Shown here: positions 25,978 to 32,316 of the stretch, in pieces
Position numbering within the stretch: the stretch's first letter is position 1
How the letters are laid out: each line of letters begins with the position of its first letter
Assembly: GCA_020629005.1 (NCBI GenBank)
Contig: JAHDEE010000029.1
Location: forward strand, 1-40,137
Source: Chitinophagales bacterium
GTDB lineage: Bacteria > Bacteroidota > Bacteroidia > Chitinophagales > UBA2359
Length of the DNA: 40,137 bases
Reading direction: 5' to 3'
The notes under the pieces: model-generated
Told to the model about the DNA's origin: nothing
The model's database searches: none
The model's input: the letters and a program-made list of their open reading frames with translations, nothing else
Position numbers and translations under genes: made by a program

Positions 25978-26873
25978 AGCCCAAAGTAATAGCCAGGCAT
26001 CTTGTTGCTGAGGTAGCGCCAGGCACGCGAATCTACGATTATGCAAGGGGACTGTTTATACAATTACCAACAAGGGCTAGTCTCAAGAAAGCACTGAGCA
26101 AGGGACGACTGATACTCAATGCAACAACTGCCAAATCAGCCACCCATGTAAATCAAGGCGACCTTATAGAGCTGCTGGAAGGCACGGAGAAAATCACTCC
26201 ATACCATCTCGATTTGCCAATCATCTATCAGGATCAATCCCTTGCAGTGATCCACAAGCCGGCAGGCATTCCTGTTTCGGGAAACCAGTTCCGCTGCATT
26301 CAAAATGCCTTGCCTCATGTCCTGGCTAAGTCAGCATTTCCAGATGCATTGCGTATGCCCAGGCCTGTCCACAGACTGGACGCAGCTACCCAGGGTTTGC
26401 TTCTGGTGGGTCGCAGTGCCTCGGCATTGGTCGAGCTGTCGCAACAGTTTGAACAAGGGCAAATAAAGAAGCTTTATGCTGCAATTGTCAATGGCAAGAT
26501 GGAGGGCGAACAGGTGATAGACAAGCCGCTGGATGGCAAAGTTGCCATCACCGGCTATAAGACAATTCAAGTGGTACCTTCCCTCAGAAACGGACATCTC
26601 AGTCTGCTGGAACTAAGTCCTCAAACAGGTCGAACGCACCAACTGCGAAAGCATTTGTCAGGAATCGGGCACCCGATCGTAGGGGATAAGCGCTACGGAA
26701 TTGCCGGCTCGGTGATGCTGCATAAAGGTTTGTTTCTGGCAGCAGTGGGATTGAGTTTCCTTCATCCCGAAACCGGAGCACAGATGAGCTTCAACATTCC
26801 GATACCCCCAAAGTTTGGGAAGCTAATGGAAAGGGAAACTCGCCGCTGGAAAGCTTATCAAAACAATAGCTAA
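25974..26873 (+). CDS. RluA family pseudouridine synthase
   Basis: A 299-aa RNA pseudouridine synthase. The catalytic motif HRLDAATQGLLLV lies near residues 132-144, with the invariant Asp of HRLD present. A second conserved block, LSPQTGRTHQLRKHL, precedes IVGDKRYG, and the KPAGIPV block is near 99-105. The N-terminal ~75 residues resemble an S4-like RNA-binding domain (KKALSKGRLILNATTA ... VNQGDLIELL). The exact uridine modified cannot be told from the sequence. The gene starts inside the murB stop codon (ATGA) and converges on pth, with 3 bp of overlap including the stop codon region. Confidence 0.93.
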   Translation: MKPKVIARHLVAEVAPGTRIYDYARGLFIQLPTRASLKKALSKGRLILNATTAKSATHVNQGDLIELLEGTEKITPYHLDLPIIYQDQSLAVIHKPAGIPVSGNQFRCIQNALPHVLAKSAFPDALRMPRPVHRLDAATQGLLLVGRSASALVELSQQFEQGQIKKLYAAIVNGKMEGEQVIDKPLDGKVAITGYKTIQVVPSLRNGHLSLLELSPQTGRTHQLRKHLSGIGHPIVGDKRYGIAGSVMLHKGLFLAAVGLSFLHPETGAQMSFNIPIPPKFGKLMERETRRWKAYQNNS

Positions 26874-27487
26874 CCCCGATTGAAATTACTCATCGTATTA
26901 TTCAACCCATGGCCGATAAAACTCTTCACCGCATCGGCCGCTTTGTCGATAATAAAGGGCAGTTCCTCCTGTTCTTGCTTTGTCCATTGGCCAAGCACAT
27001 AATCCACCTGCTGTCCTTTTCTGTAATTATCACCTATGCCGATACGAAGCCTCGCGTAGCTACTATTGCCGAGTAGTTGGTCGATATTTTTGAGTCCATT
27101 ATGCCCGCCCGGGCTGCCCTTACCCTTGATTCTTATCGTGCCAAAAGGCAATGCCAGGTCATCAACGATCACCAACAGATTTTCTTGTTTTACCTTGCCC
27201 TCTGTCAGCCAGTAGCGAACTGCTTTACCGCTGAGGTTCATGTAGGTACTGGGCTTGATCATGCCCACGGGCTTGCCTTTAAATTTAAACTCGGCCAACC
27301 AGGCTTGTTTTGCCAGGTCGAATTCTGTAGCAAAATCGCTGGCAAGCTTGTCTACCACCTCGAAGCCAATATTGTGGCGGGTGTTTTTATATTCTGCCCC
27401 CTTGTTTCCAAGTCCGGCGATGAGAAATTGCATGGGTTCTTTTGTCGGAAATAAAATCTGTCTTATTCTCTGATACAATGAGGCCAT
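26870..27487 (-). CDS. pth: Peptidyl-tRNA hydrolase
   Basis: Pth releases tRNA from peptidyl-tRNA that drops off ribosomes. The catalytic and binding motifs are all present: GLGNKGAEYKNTRHNIGF with the catalytic His, MIKPSTYMNLSGKAV, VDDLALPFG and GSPGGHNGLKNI. The ATG at 27487 gives 205 aa with an 18-residue basic leader (MASLYQRIRQILFPTKEP), a type of extension known in Bacteroidota. A second ATG at 27433 (MQFLIAGLGNKG) gives the classic 187 aa. The frame stays open upstream to an ATG at 27538, but those codons are the terminal repeat of MITE copy C and should not be counted. The gene overlaps the RluA-type gene tail to tail. Confidence 0.95.
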   Translation of the reverse strand: MASLYQRIRQILFPTKEPMQFLIAGLGNKGAEYKNTRHNIGFEVVDKLASDFATEFDLAKQAWLAEFKFKGKPVGMIKPSTYMNLSGKAVRYWLTEGKVKQENLLVIVDDLALPFGTIRIKGKGSPGGHNGLKNIDQLLGNSSYARLRIGIGDNYRKGQQVDYVLGQWTKQEQEELPFIIDKAADAVKSFIGHGLNNTMSNFNRG

Positions 27488-27509
27488 ATGGTTTAATTTG
27501 ATGCGTCTC

Positions 27510-27669
27510 TTAAGGGATAGGGAATCAATAAAGTCCATTTTGACGCCGCTGGAAATGATTTAGACGAGGCATTTTTTGACAGCATCCTTGTTGGCTGGTG
27601 GAGAAAAATAACGATGGATAAAGCATTTCTAGCAAGTCAAAATGGACTTTATTGATTCGCCGTCCCTAA
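27510..27669 (+). mobile_element. MITE-like inverted-repeat element, copy C
   Basis: Third copy of the family, and the one with the most symmetric arms: 27522-27544 and 27636-27658 are perfect 23-nt inverted complements. Both arms have AAAGTCC where copy A has AACTGTCC in both. The centre reads GAGGCATTTTTTGACAGCAT, then GGCTGGTGGAGAAAAATAAC. It sits between rplY and pth, both read from the minus strand, just past the rplY terminator. Its left terminal repeat extends the pth reading frame upstream by 17 codons. Confidence 0.8.
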
Positions 27670-27678
27670 AGACAAGAA

Positions 27679-27708
27679 ACCGCGAGCCGACCTAAGTCAG
27701 CTCGCGGT
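27679..27708 (-). terminator. Intrinsic terminator of rplY
   Basis: A 13-bp stem (minus-strand ACCGCGAGCTGAC with GTCGGCTCGCGGT, one G-U pair) surrounds a TTAG loop and is followed on the minus strand by TTTCTTGTCTTT. It lies 28 bp after the rplY stop codon and should isolate rplY from pth. Confidence 0.75.
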
Positions 27709-27735
27709 ATTTTCAGTTGTATCAATTTGGAAGAA

Positions 27736-28356
27736 TTATCCTTCTGCAGATTCTGCACCCTCTTCACCACCTGCGCCGGCTTCAGCATCAGCTTTAGAGG
27801 CAGCACTCTTCAATGCTCTTGGTATCTCCACACCTGCAATCGGTATACCAGGACCATCCAAAAGTTCTATCCCAGTCGCTTCAACTGAGGCTACCTTGAT
27901 CGATTTACCCAGTTCTAGCTCGGTTACATCCAGTTCAATATAATCTACCAGATTTTCGGGAGTTGCCTTCACTTTTAGAGTACGCTTCTTTAGCAGCAAC
28001 TTACCACCAGCTTTTACTCCTACAGAGCTTCCAACCAATCGCACAGGTAAGTCCGTGACAAACGGCTTTCCAGGTACCAGCTCCAAAAAGTCCAAATGCA
28101 TCACCTGATCCGTTAGCGGGTGAAACTGCATGTCTTTCAAGATGGCTTGCTTTCTGGTTCCACCAATGTTCAAGTCGACTTTCATAAAGTCGGGAGTATA
28201 CACCAAATTCTTGATCGCATTCTGGCTGGTAATAAAGTGGATATTCTCTTCACCACCATAAAGTACACAAGGAAGCATCGAGTGCTTTCTCATATGCTTA
28301 CTTTCCTTCTTACCAAGCACTTCACGCTTTTCTCCTTCAATCGTTATTGTCTTCAT
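27736..28356 (-). CDS. rplY: Ribosomal protein L25, general stress protein Ctc type
   Basis: L25 binds 5S rRNA in the central protuberance of the large subunit. The 206-aa protein is the long Ctc form: an N-terminal 5S-rRNA-binding domain (about 1-95, MKTITIEGEKREVLGKKESK, LPCVLYGG) and a C-terminal beta domain (about 96-185, LVGSSVGVKAGGKLLLKKRT). An acidic, Ala/Gly-rich tail ends it (AEAGAGGEEGAESAEG). The start 32 bp downstream of prs on the same strand suggests a prs-rplY unit, a common arrangement in bacteria. A strong terminator hairpin follows, and MITE copy C lies beyond it. Confidence 0.95.
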   Translation of the reverse strand: MKTITIEGEKREVLGKKESKHMRKHSMLPCVLYGGEENIHFITSQNAIKNLVYTPDFMKVDLNIGGTRKQAILKDMQFHPLTDQVMHLDFLELVPGKPFVTDLPVRLVGSSVGVKAGGKLLLKKRTLKVKATPENLVDYIELDVTELELGKSIKVASVEATGIELLDGPGIPIAGVEIPRALKSAASKADAEAGAGGEEGAESAEG

Positions 28357-28388
28357 AGCTATCTGTATCTAAATTTTTAATTTCTTTT

Positions 28389-29318
28389 CTAAATAAACAA
28401 GGACGAAATGGAGCGATGCTCGTGCACATTTCGAATCGCGGTTGCAAATAATCCCGCCACTGATAATATCTTTATCTTGGCAGATTGCTTTCGCATCGGA
28501 ATGGTGTCGCAAACGACCAATTCACTTAGAGCCGATTGATCGATTTTGGCATGCGCTTCTCCCGACAATACAGGATGTGTGCAAAATGCTCTTACACTTT
28601 TTGCACCCTCTTCCATAATCTTTTGTGCCACCATACAAAGCGTATTTGCCGTGTCACAAATATCGTCAATAATGATCACGTCCTTATCTGTCACATCTCC
28701 AATCAAATTGATATGTGCAATCTGATTGGCCTTCTGTCTGTACTTATCACAGATCACCATATCCTTTTTAAAGTACTTCGCATAGGTTCGCACCCTGCTT
28801 GTACTGCCCATGTCAGGAGCAGCAAATACTACATCATCCAGCTTTAGCTTTTTGATATAAGGAATAAAGACAGCCGAACTGTCCAGATGATCCAAAGGGA
28901 TATCAAAAAATCCCTGTATCTGCGGAGCATGCAAATCCATCGTAATGACTCTGTTTGCCCCAGCAGTGGTCAAGATATTGGCCACCAATTTTGAGCCGAT
29001 TGAAACCCTGGGTCGGTGTTTGCGATCTTGCCGCGCAAATCCAAAGTAAGGAATGACAGCAACAATATATGATGCTGAAGCACGACGCGCCGCATCCATC
29101 ATCATCATCAACTCCATAAGGTTGTCCGTTGGAGGAAAAGTCGACTGCACAAAAAATACAGAGGCCCCTCTCACAGATTCCAAAATCACCGTCTGGAATT
29201 CGCCATCACTAAACTGCTCGAAATCAATCTTGCTCAGCGGCTTCTCATATTCATGAGCGATCTTTTCAGCTAGATATTGAGAAGCTGAGCCTGAAAACAA
29301 TTTGATTTCCGTATTCAC
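28389..29318 (-). CDS. prs: Ribose-phosphate pyrophosphokinase
   Basis: Prs makes PRPP from ribose 5-phosphate and ATP, for purine, pyrimidine, His and Trp synthesis. The 309-aa protein has the flexible-loop/ATP block ARQDRKHRPRVSIGSKL, the metal-binding DLHAPQIQGFFDIPLDHL, and the PRPP-binding loop IIIDDICDTANTL. The GTG at 29318 was chosen because it yields the family length and places the expected IKLFSGSASQYLAEKIA just after the start. It also lies ~30 nt after a -7 element. The frame is open to another GTG at 29393, which would add 25 residues unlike the family. It is divergent from icd and upstream of rplY. Confidence 0.94.
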   Translation of the reverse strand: MNTEIKLFSGSASQYLAEKIAHEYEKPLSKIDFEQFSDGEFQTVILESVRGASVFFVQSTFPPTDNLMELMMMMDAARRASASYIVAVIPYFGFARQDRKHRPRVSIGSKLVANILTTAGANRVITMDLHAPQIQGFFDIPLDHLDSSAVFIPYIKKLKLDDVVFAAPDMGSTSRVRTYAKYFKKDMVICDKYRQKANQIAHINLIGDVTDKDVIIIDDICDTANTLCMVAQKIMEEGAKSVRAFCTHPVLSGEAHAKIDQSALSELVVCDTIPMRKQSAKIKILSVAGLFATAIRNVHEHRSISSLFI

Positions 29319-29347
29319 CTTGATACAGGTTTTGCCCAAAATTGCTG

Positions 29348-29355
29348 CAAAGTTA
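29348..29355 (-). promoter_or_regulatory. Putative -7 element of prs
   Basis: The minus strand reads TAACTTTG, an exact TAnnTTTG match, leaving a leader of about 23 nt to the GTG at 29318. No TTG box is seen at a typical distance. Confidence 0.45.
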
Positions 29356-29445
29356 CGAAAAAAAAGCTTGCACTGCTTGATTTTGTCTATCACTACTATT
29401 GGTCAATGCTATCGCTTTTGAGACCTTTTAAAGCGTTTTTATGCA

Positions 29446-29453
29446 TATCTTTG
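29446..29453 (+). promoter_or_regulatory. Putative -7 element of icd
   Basis: TATCTTTG matches TAnnTTTG. TTTG at 29417-29420 lies 25 nt upstream, at the long end of the spacing reported for Bacteroides -33/-7 promoters. The leader to the icd ATG would be about 85 nt. Confidence 0.5.
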
Positions 29454-29481
29454 TGCTCCATTCAAAATTGGCTTAGCCTTA

Positions 29482-29498
29482 CAGGGCATAAAGCCCTG
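29482..29498 (+). promoter_or_regulatory. Small hairpin in the icd leader
   Basis: CAGGGC (29482-29487) and GCCCTG (29493-29498) pair around the loop ATAAA. It lies between the putative promoter and the start codon, so it would be in the 5' leader. It is short and has no T-tract; a regulatory role is only possible. Confidence 0.3.
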
Positions 29499-29543
29499 AT
29501 ATTGAGTAGATTTTATTGTTGATATTATAAACTGGAGACGATT

Positions 29544-30812
29544 ATGCAAGGCGAAAAAATAACCATAAAAGACGGTGTGCTCAGTGTACCTAATAATCCA
29601 ATTATCCCCTTCATTGAAGGCGATGGGATTGGCGTTGACATCTGGCCACCTGCCCAGTTGGTGCTGGATGCAGCTGTAGAAAAAGCCTACGGTGGCGAGC
29701 GCAAAATTGAATGGCTGGAGGTACTGGCAGGACAAAAAGCATTCGACCAAACCGGCGAATGGCTTCCCCAGGCTACACTGGATGCGATTGGCGAATATCT
29801 GGTTTCCATAAAAGGCCCTCTGACCACTCCGGTAGGCGGAGGTATCCGCTCCCTCAATGTGGCCCTGCGTCAAAAACTAGACCTCTACACCTGCCTGCGT
29901 CCTGTGCGCTACTTCGAAGGTACACCTTCCCCAATGAAGGCACCAGAGCTGGTTAACATGGCCATTTTTAGAGAAAATACTGAAGATATCTACGCCGGAA
30001 TCGAGTACTACGCCGGTACGCCAGAAGTCAAAAAGCTCCTGGATTTCCTCCAGTCAGAAATGGGAGTTACCGAGATTCGTTTCCCGGCAACCACATCTCT
30101 CGGCATCAAGCCTGTCTCTATGGAAGGCTCTGAGCGTCTGATCCGTGCTGCTATCAAATACTGCATTCAATACAAAATGAAAAGCGTTGCCCTGGTACAC
30201 AAAGGCAACATCATGAAGTTTACCGAAGGCGGATTCAAGAAGTGGGGCTACGACCTTGCTGAGCGCGAATTCGGCGACAAGGTATTCACCTGGCAACAAT
30301 GGGATCGACTCCTGGAATCAGAAGGTAAAGATGCGGCTAACAAAGCACAAGCAGATGCGGTAGCAGCGGGTAAAATCATCATCAAAGATGTCATAGCAGA
30401 TAACTTCCTACAGCAGATTCAGCTAAGACCACAGGAGTATGATGTTATCGCAACAATGAATCTCAACGGCGATTATATCTCAGATGCCCTTGCCGCAAGC
30501 GTAGGAGGTATCGGAATCGCTCCAGGTGCCAACATCAACTATGTCACCGGAAAATCCATCTTCGAAGCCACACATGGTACAGCACCAAAGTACGCAGGTC
30601 TCGACAATGTAAATCCAAGTTCTGTGATACTTTCAGGCGCCATGATGTTTGAATACATGGGCTGGCCGGAAGCTGCCGAAATGGTCTACAAAGGAATTGC
30701 GGGCGCCATCAAAGGCAAGCGCGTCACCTACGATTTCGCCCGTCTAATGCCAGATGCCACCGAGCTAAAGTGTAGCGAGTTTGGAGAGGAAGTGGTCGCC
30801 CACATGGCCTAA
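29544..30812 (+). CDS. icd: NADP-dependent isocitrate dehydrogenase
   Basis: Icd oxidises isocitrate to 2-oxoglutarate in the TCA cycle. The 422-aa protein resembles the E. coli homodimeric enzyme in length and blocks: [14 protein letters not shown] near residue 22, the isocitrate-binding [16 protein letters not shown] with S103, and [30 protein letters not shown], the metal-binding Asp segment near [10 protein letters not shown], and the nucleotide loop [14 protein letters not shown] follow. S103 matches the serine phosphorylated by AceK in enterobacteria, though no aceK is visible here. It is divergent from prs, with a good -7 element and a small leader hairpin, and ends in a terminator-like hairpin at 30846. 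Confidence 0.96.
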   Translation: MQGEKITIKDGVLSVPNNPIIPFIEGDGIGVDIWPPAQLVLDAAVEKAYGGERKIEWLEVLAGQKAFDQTGEWLPQATLDAIGEYLVSIKGPLTTPVGGGIRSLNVALRQKLDLYTCLRPVRYFEGTPSPMKAPELVNMAIFRENTEDIYAGIEYYAGTPEVKKLLDFLQSEMGVTEIRFPATTSLGIKPVSMEGSERLIRAAIKYCIQYKMKSVALVHKGNIMKFTEGGFKKWGYDLAEREFGDKVFTWQQWDRLLESEGKDAANKAQADAVAAGKIIIKDVIADNFLQQIQLRPQEYDVIATMNLNGDYISDALAASVGGIGIAPGANINYVTGKSIFEATHGTAPKYAGLDNVNPSSVILSGAMMFEYMGWPEAAEMVYKGIAGAIKGKRVTYDFARLMPDATELKCSEFGEEVVAHMA

Positions 30813-30845
30813 TTGCTGATGTTCATCTTCAAAAATTGAAATTTG

Positions 30846-30890
30846 AAAAGGCGTGTCGCTGCAGTGCAGTGTCGCGCCTTTTGTCATTTT
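30846..30890 (+). terminator. Terminator-like hairpin after icd
   Basis: The outer stem AAAAGGCG (30846-30853) pairs with CGCCTTTT (30875-30882), and an inner CTGC/GCAG stem lies within. The T-rich TTTTGTCATTTT follows. It starts 33 bp after the icd stop codon. Confidence 0.6.
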
Positions 30891-30904
30891 GCCTGTATCT
30901 AATT

Positions 30905-31112
30905 TAAGGAGCGAAACCAAATCCCCACGCGGAAACTGCCTCCCTGTGCTCCACTTGTAGTCGGCACCCGGCAGGCTGTTCCTGCTCGCCGCGCCAGGTC
31001 TCTCCGGCAGGCTCCGAGCCCCGCCGCGGCGGCAGTCACCACGCCTGCCGGGCACCGCCTACCGCTGCGCCCAGGGCTATTTTGCCACACCCGTCCACCG
31101 CGCAAGCTAAGC
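30905..31112 (+). repeat. GC-rich dispersed repeat, copy 2
   Basis: This ~208-bp GC-rich island aligns block by block with the minus strand of 950-1165 (GGAGCGAA, CACTTGTA, GTTCCTGC, TCTCTCC, GGCAGTCAC, CTACCGCTGCGCCC, TTTTGCCACAC). Base composition is far above that of the flanks. Overlapping open frames exist in several phases and none resembles a protein family. Bases 31113-31206, up to the ATP-grasp gene, hold only a small inverted repeat. Confidence 0.6.
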
Positions 31113-31176
31113 CCATGAACTGATTTCCCGAATTGAAACGATGGTCTCGCTAAATATTGTTTTCTTGCAGCACCAC

Positions 31177-31194
31177 CATTGGCAATTACCAATG
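31177..31194 (+). promoter_or_regulatory. Inverted repeat just upstream of the ATP-grasp gene
   Basis: CATTGG and CCAATG flank CAATTA, ending 12 bp before the ATG at 31207. It could be an operator or a small leader hairpin. No regulator gene adjoins it. Confidence 0.3.
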
Positions 31195-31206
31195 CAATAA
31201 TTCAAA

Positions 31207-32169
31207 ATGAAAATTGCCATTCTCCATGCAAGCTATCAAGACTCAAACTCCCCTACAAAGCAGTTTGACATTTCCTACGATCCCACTCCTTATCTGGATG
31301 GACATGAAATCAGCCACCACCACATCCACTTTAGGAACATCAGCCAGCAACTAACAGAAATTGTAAAGCAGGATCACGACTTCTACTTCAATCTCTGTGA
31401 CGGAGCTGCCGATGAACAAAGAGCCGGTATTGAGGTGATCGAATTCCTGCAGCGCAATCGCAAAGCTTTTAGCGGAGCAAGGTCCGACTTTTACGAGCCG
31501 AATTGCAGGCAGATGAAGCAGATCTGCAAGGCCTGTAATTGTCTATATCCGGCATCACACTTCGCTGCTTCTCTCAAAGATCTGGAAGGACTTCAATTGC
31601 CTTATCCCCTGCTAGTCAAACATCCATCTTCCTACAACAGCATTGGCATGTACAAGCACAACAAAGTACAAGACTTGCCGGCGCTCGAACAAGTATGTCA
31701 GCAAATGATTGACCGCTACGGCGAAGCATTGATCGAGCGTTTTATTACGGGTCCGGAGTATACCGTTTTGCTTTCCGGACGGCGCAATGAGGAGCAGGAC
31801 ATCAAAGTCTATCCACCTATGGAAGTCCTTTTTCCAGAAGGGGAGGAGTTCAAGCACTTTGATCTCAAGTGGAAAGACTATGCCGACATGGGTGAGCAGA
31901 TCGTAAGCGACGCTTCTTTAGCAGATCGGCTGAGCGAACTAAGCAAGCAGTATTATCTTCACTCCGGTGCCAACGGCTACGCCCGACTCGACTGGCGAAT
32001 GGATCGCAACACCGAAGACTTGTACTTTTTGGAGATCAACCCCAACTGTAGCGTCTTCTACCCCAAAGGCTCATTTGGCAGTGCCGATATAATTCTGGAT
32101 CATTTGGAAAATGGACACCGGCATTTTGCTGAACATTTGATTGAGATTGGAATGAAGGAAATGCTTTAG
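31207..32169 (+). CDS. ATP-grasp protein, D-Ala-D-Ala ligase-like
   Basis: A 320-aa protein with an ATP-grasp fold. The N-terminal domain opens KIAILHASYQDSNSP. The central lysine strand is LPYPLLVKHPSSYNSIGM (near 138-155), ALIERFITGPEYTVLLSG binds nucleotide, and the magnesium-binding tail is FLEINPNCSVFYPKGSFG. This matches D-alanine-D-alanine ligase-like carboxylate-amine ligases, but overall it is divergent from Ddl and no cell-wall gene adjoins it. The real substrates may be other amino acids or a small peptide. It is followed 3 bp later by a possible GTG for the AlbA_2 gene frame, but that gene probably starts 147 bp downstream. A small inverted repeat lies just before its start. Confidence 0.83.
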   Translation: MKIAILHASYQDSNSPTKQFDISYDPTPYLDGHEISHHHIHFRNISQQLTEIVKQDHDFYFNLCDGAADEQRAGIEVIEFLQRNRKAFSGARSDFYEPNCRQMKQICKACNCLYPASHFAASLKDLEGLQLPYPLLVKHPSSYNSIGMYKHNKVQDLPALEQVCQQMIDRYGEALIERFITGPEYTVLLSGRRNEEQDIKVYPPMEVLFPEGEEFKHFDLKWKDYADMGEQIVSDASLADRLSELSKQYYLHSGANGYARLDWRMDRNTEDLYFLEINPNCSVFYPKGSFGSADIILDHLENGHRHFAEHLIEIGMKEML

Positions 32170-32228
32170 AGAGTGCCCTTTCTCTTCACTACTTACATCT
32201 TTAATTTCGATTCTTGCTATATTGGCAA

Positions 32229-32248
32229 CATTGAAACTAGTTTCAATG
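32229..32248. promoter_or_regulatory. 20-bp perfect palindrome upstream of the AlbA_2 gene
   Basis: CATTGAAACTAGTTTCAATG is identical to its own reverse complement across all 20 bases. It is 59 bp after the ATP-grasp stop codon and 68 bp before the ATG at 32317. The overlapping TATATTGG (32217-32224) is a near match to a -7 element, so the palindrome would sit at or just after the start of transcription, a good place for a dimeric repressor. This supports the ATG at 32317 and an independent promoter. Confidence 0.5.
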
Positions 32249-32316
32249 AAGAACACAGCAGCTCTAAATTGATAGCTGCCGGCTTACATGTTAGTTGTAC
32301 TTATCCCTTTATCGAG

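Noticed and set aside
29881-29956. CRISPR-like or phage-like content
   Set aside because: No array of short direct repeats with spacers, integrase, capsid or terminase genes was seen anywhere in the window; the only dispersed repeats are the two families described.
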